NCBI GenBank assembly: GCA_035551935.1
Contig: DASZMJ010000189.1
Location: 1-36,424 of the forward strand
Direction: 5' to 3'
Origin: DASZMJ01 sp035551935
GTDB taxonomy: Bacteria; Planctomycetota; Planctomycetia; Isosphaerales; Isosphaeraceae
Length of the DNA stretch: 36,424 nt
A program made the translations under genes and the position numbers. Shown piece after piece: positions 1 to 6,583 of the stretch. The notes beneath the pieces were generated by a model that was not told where the DNA came from, did no database searches, and was given only the letters and a program-made list of their open reading frames with translations. Position 1 is the first letter of the stretch. Each line of letters starts with the position of its first letter.

Positions 1-20
1 CGGCGGGCGCCCGGATGCCA

Positions 21-39
21 CTCGTCAATGCTTGACGAG
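21..39 (-). terminator. Hairpin over the stop codon of the first gene
   Basis: The arms CTCGTCAA and TTGACGAG form a perfect 8-bp stem with a 3-base loop. The stem covers the stop codon at 25-27. No T-run follows within the window, so it is only a candidate termination or mRNA-end structure. Confidence 0.3.
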
Positions 40-396
40 GGCCATGCCGCAGATCGGGCAGGCGCCCGGCGTCGCGCTGACGACGGTCGGGTGCATCGGG
101 CACGTATACGCGCCCGATGCCCGGGTCGCCGGGGCCGCGGCCTGCGCCTGCGGCGCGGCGACGGAGGGAGTCATGTTCATGCCCACCATGCCGGACATGC
201 CACTCATCATCATGCCGCCGCAGCCGCACGAGCCCATGCCCCGGGCGCGGTAGCCGTAGCCGAATCGGTTGATCCCGGTGCGATAGCCGCCGCCACCGCC
301 GCCACAGCCACCGGCGGAGGCCGGGGTCGAACCGAGGAGGCCGGCGGCGCCGGTCGCCAGCAGGACCATCGCCATCGTTCGAATCATCGTCGTCAC
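25..396 (-). CDS. Exported heavy-metal-binding-domain protein
   Basis: This 123-residue protein begins with a hydrophobic signal segment (about residues 5-27, ending near PASA). A Gly-rich stretch and a Met/Cys-rich stretch (residues about 54-75, with CGCGGMMM) follow. The C-terminus carries the heavy-metal-binding-domain pattern YTCPMHP...CPICGMAL, with C99, H102, C113 and C116 as likely metal ligands. This short domain is known from copper and heavy-metal efflux proteins. The start is read as GTG at 396 because GGAG lies 7 bases upstream; an ATG at 387 is an alternative. An inferred role is periplasmic binding of copper or a similar metal. The next small exported Cys-rich genes on the same strand suggest a common theme, but no transporter is present. 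The stop codon lies inside a short hairpin at 21-39. Confidence 0.8.
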   Translation of the reverse strand: MTTMIRTMAMVLLATGAAGLLGSTPASAGGCGGGGGGYRTGINRFGYGYRARGMGSCGCGGMMMSGMSGMVGMNMTPSVAAPQAQAAAPATRASGAYTCPMHPTVVSATPGACPICGMALVKH

Positions 397-492
397 GTCG
401 TCGCTCCGGTCTCGGGCTCGAGTGGGACGGGTGGGGCCGTCGCGGAGGGGCCCGTTCCCCCGCCATGGCTCGTCGGAAGGATCGAGGCTGCC

Positions 493-792
493 TCACGGCT
501 GAAGCGGGCGCATCCAGGGCTTGGCCATCGGCACGGTGCGACCCGTGCTCCAGTCCCGCGCGGGGATTCGGCCGGGTGCGACGGATCGCGGTCGCTCGAC
601 GGCGCGGGCGCCGGGTTCGGTCGCGACGGACAGGGGGGCATTGCGGGCCGGACTCGCGAAGGCGAAGGCGCCGGGCCGAGCGATCCGCACCGCGCCCCTC
701 GGCGCCTGGGCCGGGATCGCCGGGCCGAACCCGACGCCAATCGTCAGGAGTCCCGTCAGGATCATCGCCTTCCGCATCAAGGGCCGGTTCAT
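493..792 (-). CDS. Small secreted protein with RDWSTGR/AKPWMRP C-terminus
   Basis: A 99-residue protein of unknown function. The start at 792 is supported by AAGGAGG about 8 bases upstream. Residues about 5-29 form a signal peptide ending near IPAQA. The middle is Ala/Arg/Pro rich with no recognisable domain. The last 20 or so residues read RDWSTGRTVPMAKPWMRP followed by LQP. Nearly the same ending occurs in the otherwise different exported protein encoded at 1886-2545 on the opposite strand. The shared tail suggests a common sorting, binding or processing signal, but this is inference. The neighbours are small Cys-rich exported proteins. Confidence 0.7.
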   Translation of the reverse strand: MNRPLMRKAMILTGLLTIGVGFGPAIPAQAPRGAVRIARPGAFAFASPARNAPLSVATEPGARAVERPRSVAPGRIPARDWSTGRTVPMAKPWMRPLQP

Positions 793-1001
793 GACCGGAC
801 CTCCTTGTGATCGTTCGTGCAGGAAGAATGGGGGTCATCGCCGCGCCGGTGCCACGGGTCGAAGACGACCCGGGCCGGATCGGCTCGGCCACGAGATGGA
901 TGGGTCGCTGGGCACGGGCGCCGGGGGGGGCGACTGGTACGGATCAGTCGCGGGGCGCGTGCGCGGGGCGCGCGGGGAGGGGATCCCCACTCAGGCGGAT
1001 C

Positions 1002-1436
1002 TTAGATGATGAGATGCGCGTGCCGGAGGTAGATCGGGCATCGGGAGAGGGGGGCCGATCGCGCGGGATCGGCGAGGGGCGAGGCGGGGCGGGTGAAGAT
1101 CTCGCACCGCGGAGAGGCGGGGAGCTTAGAGGGGTCCGGGGGACCGCCGCTGCGGGGCCGTTCCGATTTCGTGCCGGGCGCGGCCGGCGCGTCGGCGCGG
1201 CAGGAGCAGCCGGGGCTGGCCTCGCAGTTCGCGTCGCAGCTCGGCGACTTGACGCGCTCGGCGATCGCCGGCGCGGCCGACCGGCAGCAGCCGCATGGAA
1301 CGGCCTTGACGACGCAGCACGACTTCGACGCCGTGCCCGCCGGGCACGACGCGGCCCGCCCCCTCATCGGCAGGGCGGTGAGAACCGCCAGGCCGGTCGC
1401 GAGCAGGCACAGGAATCGTCGGAATGTGGTCATCAT
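1002..1436 (-). CDS. Exported cysteine-rich protein
   Basis: A protein of about 144 residues from the ATG at 1436; a longer form from 1478 is possible, but the hydrophobic leader (MMTTFRRFLCLLATG...) starts at 1436. After the likely cleavage near GRA-A the mature part has many cysteines, including SKSCCVVKAVPCGCCRS, then SPSCDANCEASPGCSC. The spacing resembles metal-binding or disulfide-rich secreted peptides, but no named family is recognised. It lies between the RDWSTGR protein and the repeats at 1526-1782. With the heavy-metal-binding protein at 25-396 it suggests a local metal-binding theme. No strong ribosome-binding site is visible. Confidence 0.6.
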   Translation of the reverse strand: MMTTFRRFLCLLATGLAVLTALPMRGRAASCPAGTASKSCCVVKAVPCGCCRSAAPAIAERVKSPSCDANCEASPGCSCRADAPAAPGTKSERPRSGGPPDPSKLPASPRCEIFTRPASPLADPARSAPLSRCPIYLRHAHLII

Positions 1437-1525
1437 ACGCACAATAATACCCGCCATTCCGCTCGCCGTCAACGCCATCGGCAGGATTGTGTTCGGGGGC
1501 CTTGACGGGCGGCGTGGGGGTCGGG

Positions 1526-1583
1526 TAGAGTTTTGCTAGTGTGACTCGCTCATGTAGAGTTTTGCTAGTGTGACTCGCTCATG
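1526..1583. repeat. 29-bp perfect tandem duplication
   Basis: The unit starting TAGAGTTTTGCTAGTGTGAC and ending TCGCTCATG occurs twice head to tail, at 1526-1554 and 1555-1583, with no mismatch. It is less GC-rich than its surroundings and sits upstream of the divergent gene at 1886. It may be a recent slippage duplication of a promoter-like segment. Confidence 0.9.
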
Positions 1584-1714
1584 ATGGGCGGTTCCGCGGT
1601 CATGATGGGCCCCGACACGTCGCTCGCGGCGTGGGTGGGTCGTTTTCATGCGCGGATGAACCTCGGCCGATCTTCTCCCGCGGTTATGGTTGCCGCGACC
1701 CCGGCCGAAGCGTC

Positions 1715-1782
1715 AGAGGTTGTTTCCAAAGGGGACTGCCTCCGAGTCTTCGAGGTGCCAGTCCCCTTTGGAAACAACTTCT
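1715..1782. repeat. Long perfect inverted repeat (hairpin element)
   Basis: The arms GTTGTTTCCAAAGGGGACTG (1719-1738) and its exact reverse complement (1759-1778) form a 20-bp perfect stem. It extends to 24 pairs with one G-T, and the loop is 20 bases. It is much longer than an ordinary terminator stem and has no T-run. It looks like a dispersed palindromic or MITE-like element, though no second copy is present in this window. Confidence 0.85.
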
Positions 1783-1885
1783 CAATCGTCGGATGATCGA
1801 AGGTCCCGGCGCGGTGCGATTCGGGGTCGGGCCCGGGCTGGCCGCCGAGCGGAGGCGGCCGACCCCGGAGAGGAAGCGAACGACC

Positions 1886-2545
1886 ATGAGAACGGGTTTG
1901 CGGACCGCGGCCGCGGCGGGCGTCCTGGCCGTCGGGGGCCTGCTCCCGATGGCGGGCGGTGCGCGCGAAGGGCCCGCGCCGACCAAGTCGGCCCGGGGTG
2001 GTTTCCTGGTGCAGGCGGGGTCGCACCAGTTCGAGGTCTTCTTCTACCCGACCGGCGTCCGCGTCTTCCCTCGCGACAAGTCGGGCGCCATGGTCGATGC
2101 GGCGAAGCTGTCGGGGACGGCGACCTTCTACCACCCAAACTCGCCCTCGCCGTGGTTCTCGAAGCCCTTGAAGCCGACCGCCGCGGCCGCCGACCGGCCG
2201 GCGGAGTCGCTCGACCTGTCCATCGGCCTGACCACAGCTCCCGTGCCTGGCACGAAGGTCGCCTTCGAGATCGCGGACGGGTCGGCGGCCCGCGCGACGT
2301 TCACCCTCCCGCTCGAATTCGTCGGCACGGCGGCCTCGACCGCCGCCGCGACGGCCCCGACCCAGGCCACGGCCCCCTATCGATACGGCTTCGGGCCTCG
2401 GGGCTTCGGCTACTACCCCCGCGTCCCCGCCGGGGAAGCCGCCCCCGCGCCCGCTCGGCGAGCCGATCGCGTCGAGCCCCCCTACCGCGACTGGTCCACC
2501 GGCCGCGACCTCCCGCTCGCCAAGCCCTGGATGCGGCCCTTCTGA
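1886..2545 (+). CDS. Exported planctomycete protein with RDWSTGR/AKPWMRP tail
   Basis: A 219-residue protein from the ATG at 1886, preceded by GGAGAGGAAG. A signal peptide covers residues 1-26 (MRTGLRTAAAAGVLAVGG...). The central domain (about 37-150) contains HQFEVFFYPTGVRVFPRDKSG and LSGTATFYHPNSPSPWFSKPL. From memory, similar segments occur in planctomycete exported proteins next to heavy-metal-binding domains. An Ala/Pro/Thr linker and a YRYGFGPRGFGYY stretch follow. The end, RDWSTGRDLPLAKPWMRPF, nearly repeats the tail of the protein at 493-792. The TPR gene at 2602 follows by 56 bases on the same strand, so co-transcription is likely. The function is not known. Confidence 0.8.
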   Translation: MRTGLRTAAAAGVLAVGGLLPMAGGAREGPAPTKSARGGFLVQAGSHQFEVFFYPTGVRVFPRDKSGAMVDAAKLSGTATFYHPNSPSPWFSKPLKPTAAAADRPAESLDLSIGLTTAPVPGTKVAFEIADGSAARATFTLPLEFVGTAASTAAATAPTQATAPYRYGFGPRGFGYYPRVPAGEAAPAPARRADRVEPPYRDWSTGRDLPLAKPWMRPF

Positions 2546-2601
2546 CGCGGACCGCCGAGCCGACCGATCACCAATCATCCTCATCCGTGGAGATATCGAT
2601 C

Positions 2602-3561
2602 ATGCGCGCGACGATCGGGCGGGCCGCGGCGCTCGCCCTGTTCCTTTCGATCACGACGGCGACGGCGACGGCGCGGGAGGCCGACTGGAAGGCCGATCAC
2701 GATGCGGGCTGGAAGGCGTTCCAGGACGGGAAGCTCGCCGAGGCTGAGGCGCGGCTGAAGAAGGCCGAGGCGGCGGCCAAGGCGCTCGGCGAGAAAGACC
2801 CGGCCTTGGCGACGGTCCGCGACCACCTCGCCTGGGTGCTCTGCGCCGAGGGGAAGGGGAAGGAGGCCGAGCCCCTGGCGAAATGGGCCCTGGACTGGCG
2901 CGAGAAGGCCGAAGTCCCCGATGGCGCCGAGGTGCTCCAGAGCCTCAACACGCTCGCCTGCCTGTACGACGCCGAGGGCAAGCTCGACGCCGCCGAGCCG
3001 CTCTACAAGCGCGCCCTGGCGATCGCCGAGAAGGGGGGCCAGGCCGACGAGGCGAAGGCCGCGGCCCTGCTCGACAACCTGGCGACGATCGCGCACGACA
3101 AGGGCCGCGCCGCCGAGGCCGAGGCCGACTACAAGCGCGCGCTCGCGATCCGCGAGAAGGCCGCCGGCCCCGACTCCATCGACCTGGCGCCGACGCTCGC
3201 CAACCTCGCCGCCCTCGACATCGAGCGCGGCGAGCTCGACGAGGCCGGGCCGCTCGCCCGGCGCGCGCTGAAGATCCGCGAGAAGGCGCTCGGGCCCGAC
3301 CACCCCGACGTCGCGGCCAGCCTCGAGATCCTCGCCACGCTCGAGACCAAGCGCAGCAAGGCCGCCGAGGCCCTACCGCTCTACAAGCGCGCTCTAAGCA
3401 TCTATGAGCATGCCGTCGGTCGCGACCATCCCCACGTGGCCCGCTGCTGCACCAAGATGGCCACCTGCTGCCGCGCCTGCGGCCAACCCGCCGAGGCCGC
3501 GAAACTCGACGCCCGGGCCAAGGCCATCCACGACGCCCACAAGCACACGCCCGCGAAATAA
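2602..3561 (+). CDS. Secreted TPR protein (kinesin-light-chain-type repeats)
   Basis: A 319-residue protein starting at the ATG at 2602 after GTGGAGATATCG. The leader MRATIGRAAALALFLSITTATATA predicts export. The rest is a run of about six 42-residue TPRs of the kinesin-light-chain type: LNTLACLYDAEGKLDAAEPLYKRAL, LDNLATIAHDKGRAAEAEADYKRAL, LANLAALDIERGELDEAGPLARRAL and LEILATLETKRSKAAEALPLYKRAL. Such repeats make a protein-binding scaffold; no catalytic domain is present. Cysteines cluster near the end (CCTKMATCCRAC). It lies 56 bases after an exported protein on the same strand. The partner is unknown. Confidence 0.85.
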   Translation: MRATIGRAAALALFLSITTATATAREADWKADHDAGWKAFQDGKLAEAEARLKKAEAAAKALGEKDPALATVRDHLAWVLCAEGKGKEAEPLAKWALDWREKAEVPDGAEVLQSLNTLACLYDAEGKLDAAEPLYKRALAIAEKGGQADEAKAAALLDNLATIAHDKGRAAEAEADYKRALAIREKAAGPDSIDLAPTLANLAALDIERGELDEAGPLARRALKIREKALGPDHPDVAASLEILATLETKRSKAAEALPLYKRALSIYEHAVGRDHPHVARCCTKMATCCRACGQPAEAAKLDARAKAIHDAHKHTPAK

Positions 3562-3574
3562 CGGCGGGAGGCCC

Positions 3575-3642
3575 CGGGTGGCACCGCCCTACCAGGGCGT
3601 GGTCCCCGACCCCGACTACGCCCTTGCAGGGTGTGCCACCCG
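3575..3642. repeat. Cruciform-like palindromic element
   Basis: The outer arms CGGGTGGCAC (3575-3584) and GTGCCACCCG (3633-3642) are exact reverse complements. Inside are two smaller hairpins, CGCCCT-ACC-AGGGCG (3585-3599) and a near copy, CGCCCTTGCAGGGTG, just before the right arm. The nested form suggests a dispersed repeat that folds as a three-way junction, and it may also terminate the TPR gene. Confidence 0.75.
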
Positions 3643-3669
3643 ACGGGGGTGAGGGGCCTCCTTCTTTCC

Positions 3670-3692
3670 CCCCTCGCCCCGGGAGCGAGGGG
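3670..3692. terminator. GC-rich hairpin between convergent genes
   Basis: CCCCTCGC (3670-3677) pairs with GCGAGGGG (3685-3692) around the loop CCCGGGA. It lies downstream of the plus-strand TPR gene and of the minus-strand redoxin gene. The T-run is not directly adjacent, so its terminator role is tentative. Confidence 0.4.
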
Positions 3693-3952
3693 AGGAAGAC
3701 GACGGCCTGCAGCAGGTTTTCGGGTTTTTTTTCTGTTTGTGGGATATGACAGGAGAATGCACCGTCCTTTCTTGCGTGATTGAAAGGTAAATCCGCGATC
3801 ACGACTCGACACCCGGAGCCGCCGCGCGCCGGCCGGCGATGGTCGCGGCCGACGCCGAGCCGGGTCGGTCCCCTGCGGATCGGCCTCATGGCATCAGGGT
3901 GGCCGGGTTGGGCGGGCGGCACGCGTGCCTGCGACACCGACTCGCGGCACGA

Positions 3953-4717
3953 TCACTGGAGGTTCCGGTCGATCGCCCGCAGCAACTCGTCGGGCGAGAG
4001 TCGCTCGATGACGCTGGGCGATCGGTAGATCCAGCGCGCGGTCCCATGGCGATCCACGAGAATCGTCGTCGGGACGTCGGCGTCGCCGCCGTCGGGGCCG
4101 GCGTGGGGGTGGATGAGGCCAGCGGCCTCGGAAAGGCGGAGCGACTCGTCGGCGAGGACGGTCAGGTGCGGGAAGTCGGCCTGCGTCCGCCGGGCCTTGT
4201 CGAGCCCCTCCGCGGAGGCCACGATCACGCGGGCGTTCCGCCGCGACAGGTCGTCCATGCGACGTTCGAGCTGGACCAGCTCGGCCATGCAGATCGGTCA
4301 CCACCGCCCCCGGAAGAAGACGAGCACGCTCGGCCGATCGCCGGCCAGGTCGGCCTGGGTGAAGGGCGTGCCATCGGCCCGCCTCGACTCGAACGCCGGG
4401 AACGGTCGGCCGACCGCGACCGGCCCCGCGTACCGCGGCAGCCGCATCGCGTCCAGGACCGCCAGCTCGGCCCCCGCGAGGAGCACGACGGCCACGAACC
4501 CGAGCGCACGCGGGACGGTCCGCCGCTTCCTCAGCGACGCGGCGACGAGCCCCGCGCCGAGCAACGTCAGGCCGGGCATGTACCACGGCACGAACAGGCG
4601 TCGGAGGGAGAACTGGACCCCATACGCGACCACGCCCAGGGCGGCGAGGCCGAGGCCCGCCAGCAACAGGAGCCGGCCGCGCGAGCGATTCGAAGCGGCG
4701 ATCAGTGGACTCGTCAT
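3953..4717 (-). CDS. Membrane-anchored redoxin, probable selenoprotein (UxxC)
   Basis: Read as one 254-codon gene from the ATG at 4717 (GGAGG upstream) to the stop at 3953-3955, with an in-frame TGA at 4298-4300 decoded as selenocysteine 140. Residues about 15-36, 44-62 and 71-88 are hydrophobic helices. From about residue 97 the sequence is a peroxiredoxin/AhpC-TSA-like fold: VGRPFPAF, then VLVFFRGRW-U140-PIC143-MAELVQLERR, later DFPHLTVLADE and DVPTTILVDRHGTARWIYR. Family members normally have CPxC at the position of the TGA. Coding homology continues in the same frame without loss of a base, which argues against a decayed gene. A hairpin with a G-starting loop lies 21 bases after the TGA. 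The likely role is a thiol/selenol oxidoreductase outside or at the membrane. Automated callers would give two truncated genes (4298-4717 and 3953-4288). Sec insertion needs SelA/B/C/D, which are not in this window. Confidence 0.82.
4267..4283 (-). promoter_or_regulatory. Candidate bacterial SECIS hairpin
   Basis: On the coding strand CGAGCTG-GTC-CAGCTCG forms a perfect 7-bp stem with a 3-base loop beginning with G. The loop starts 21 bases after the UGA. Bacterial SECIS elements are described as a short stem with a small apical loop having G in its first two positions, about 16-37 bases after the Sec codon, so the geometry fits. A 7-bp palindrome could also occur by chance in GC-rich coding DNA. 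Confidence 0.6.
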
Positions 4718-5001
4718 GCCTCGACGACCTCCGGAGCGGTCAGGCTTCGGCCCGTTCCCGACACGCGGCGACGGGCGGCACCGGTGGCCCGCCCACCCGT
4801 GCGCCGCCAGCATCGCAATTCATGCACGAGCGGGCAAGCCATCCTTTCCGCCCGGTACCCCGCTCGGCTCATCCCGCGCCACCTGGAGGCCGAGACGGTT
4901 CTGAAGACCGGAGACGGGCCTCGAACGGCTCGATCCAATCAGCGAGTATTAATCAGAACGGTTCGGCGGTGATCGGGGTGCGCGGCGGGCCTCAGCGAGA
5001 G

Positions 5002-5910
5002 TCACCGCGAAATCAGGTCGCGCAGGTGGATGTGGAAGGGGCCGAGTTTGCCGCCGTAGTTGCCGGCGGTGATCTGGACGACGCCGGGCAAGGCCCCGGC
5101 GCGGAGGCCGGCGAGCATGCAGGCCTCGACCGCGGGGAGGGTCAGGCCATCGACGACGATCTCGTAGGCGCAGTGGGCGGCGTCGGGGACGAGCGAGGGG
5201 ACGAGGCCGCGGAGGGTCGGGGCGAAGGCGGTGTTGGTGCTGGCCCGCAGGCCCTTGTACTTGCTGCCGACCTTCGACCCCGAGCGGGCGATGCCGCCGG
5301 GAAAGGGGAGGATCACGTCGGGGCAGGCCCGCATGGCCGCCGCGGCGGCCTCGGCGGCGGCGAGGGTGGTCGTCCCATCAACGCCGAGGAAGACGAGGTT
5401 GCCGCCGGCGACCCCCTTGGTCGTGCCGAACGCCTCTTCACACGTGAATTCGCCGTCCATGACGGGGATGCGCCAGTAGCGGCGGCCGTCGAGCCGCTTG
5501 GCGATCTGCCAGCCGTCGCCGAAGTAGCGGAGCCGGCCGCCGACGACCACCGCCTTGTCGGTCACCGGCAGGCCGTTGTAGCAGGCCGTGGTCGGACAGG
5601 TCATCACGCACTGGCCGACCCGATTGGCCAGCGCCTTCTCCAGCGCATCGCGGCCGAAGGCGAAGACCAGGACGGCGACGCCCGGTCGGCCGTCGGGGGT
5701 CTCGTCGGGGGACAGCGATCGCTCGACGGCGGCCTCGGCGTCGCAGGCGATGACGCTCGTGGCGTAGCCGGTCAGGACGCGGGCGGCGGTCTCGGCCCAA
5801 GGGGGCGTCGCCGCCGTCACGATCGCCCGCGCCGCGGCCATCGGGAAGGCCTCGGCGAACGTGTCGGCGACCGCGACGCCGCCGATCGACAGGTCTAACT
5901 TGTCCTTCAT
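5002..5910 (-). CDS. ftr: Formylmethanofuran--tetrahydromethanopterin formyltransferase
   Basis: A 302-residue protein close to the usual family length of about 300. It aligns by eye with archaeal Ftr and methylotroph FhcD along its whole length: VADTFAEAFPMAAARAIVTAAT, SPDETPDGRPG, VGQCVMTCPTTACYNGLP, FGDGWQIAKRLDGRRYWRIPVMDGEF, GVAGGNLVFLG, ILPFPGGIARSGSKVGSKYKGLRAST, YEIVVDGL and ITAGNYGGKLGPFHIHL. The enzyme moves a formyl group between tetrahydromethanopterin and methanofuran (or an analogue) in the cytoplasm. Planctomycetes use this C1 route for formaldehyde oxidation or formate interconversion. The start ATG at 5910 has TTGAGGTG just upstream; GTG at 5916 is an alternative. The usual partners fhcA, fhcB and fhcC are not adjacent. 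Confidence 0.95.
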   Translation of the reverse strand: MKDKLDLSIGGVAVADTFAEAFPMAAARAIVTAATPPWAETAARVLTGYATSVIACDAEAAVERSLSPDETPDGRPGVAVLVFAFGRDALEKALANRVGQCVMTCPTTACYNGLPVTDKAVVVGGRLRYFGDGWQIAKRLDGRRYWRIPVMDGEFTCEEAFGTTKGVAGGNLVFLGVDGTTTLAAAEAAAAAMRACPDVILPFPGGIARSGSKVGSKYKGLRASTNTAFAPTLRGLVPSLVPDAAHCAYEIVVDGLTLPAVEACMLAGLRAGALPGVVQITAGNYGGKLGPFHIHLRDLISR

Positions 5911-6016
5911 CGTCACCTCAAGCTCGACTCCGGCCGACCGCCGCCGTTATCTTCCAGGAAAGGCCGCCGGGGCCCAAGCCTCAACCGGGGCGATTCCGGG
6001 GCATGGAGCGACGCCG

Positions 6017-6481
6017 ATGCGACCGCGGTTCACGATCGGCCAGGGGATGGTGCTGGTCGCCTTGCTCGCCCTGGCCCTGGCGGCGCGGACGAGTCCGTCG
6101 GCGTTCGTGGTGTTGTTCACGCTGCAAGCCTTCGCGGCGATCGTCCTCGGGGTCAACGCGGCGATCTCGGCGAGCCTGGGCATCCGGTGCCCGACCTGCG
6201 GGAAGCGGACGTTGCGGCGGCGGTCGGCGGAGGCGTTCGGGTACCGGTTCTACGACTGCGGCGAGTGCGGGGCGCGATACAAGCGGCTCCCGCTGGAGTT
6301 CGCCTGGCACGACGCCTCGGGCCTCGTCGACGCCGACCGCTTCCGCCCCCGCGCCGGGGCCGGGGCCGACCCCTGGGGCGGCGGGCCGTCGGCCGGGGCC
6401 GACACGGGCCTGGCCGGGACGACCGGCGACCTCCTGCGGAACCAGCGGCGTCGGCGACCGGGGCCCCCGGGGCCGGCTTGA
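6017..6481 (+). CDS. Membrane protein with CxxC zinc-ribbon-like motif
   Basis: A 154-residue protein of unknown function. Two hydrophobic segments (about residues 10-23 and 28-52) are followed by a four-cysteine module, C58-P-T-C61 and C81-G-E-C84, spaced as in a zinc ribbon. The tail is Gly/Ala/Pro/Arg rich and low in complexity. The ATG at 6017 was chosen because the hydrophobic part starts right after it. The divergent gene ftr starts 106 bases away, so the two could share a promoter region. A role in membrane-associated metal or RNA/protein binding is possible, but nothing fixes it. Confidence 0.65.
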   Translation: MRPRFTIGQGMVLVALLALALAARTSPSAFVVLFTLQAFAAIVLGVNAAISASLGIRCPTCGKRTLRRRSAEAFGYRFYDCGECGARYKRLPLEFAWHDASGLVDADRFRPRAGAGADPWGGGPSAGADTGLAGTTGDLLRNQRRRRPGPPGPA

Positions 6482-6583
6482 CCTGTCGCCGATCCGCCGG
6501 CTGTCGTATACTGGCCTCAACGCTCGCCGTCGCCAGCGGGGGACCCATCGGACGCGGGTGTCTGAACAGAGAAGGAGGCCGGG

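Larger units (their letters stand above)
1479..1885. other. Intergenic region with two repeat structures
   Basis: About 400 bases between divergent genes. It contains a 29-bp tandem duplication (1526-1583), a short direct repeat TCATGATGGGC on either side of 1590-1598, and a long hairpin (1715-1782). I see no convincing gene; the open frames here have no family features. Confidence 0.6.
3562..3952. other. Intergenic region with nested palindromes
   Basis: About 390 bases between convergent genes. It holds a cruciform-like repeat at 3575-3642, a strong hairpin at 3670-3692 and a T-rich stretch around 3717-3739. Small open frames here (for example on the minus strand, 3402-3812) run through the palindromes and look spurious. 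Confidence 0.6.

Noticed and set aside
3402..3812. A 136-residue minus-strand frame at the end of the TPR gene
   Set aside because: It overlaps the TPR gene and runs through palindromes and repeat-derived sequence; no family features.
4298..4300. TGA in the redoxin gene as an ordinary nonsense mutation
   Set aside because: It falls exactly at the conserved redox Cys, the downstream half is fully conserved in frame, and a SECIS-like hairpin follows. This is unlikely for a random mutation, though genome-level Sec genes must still be found.
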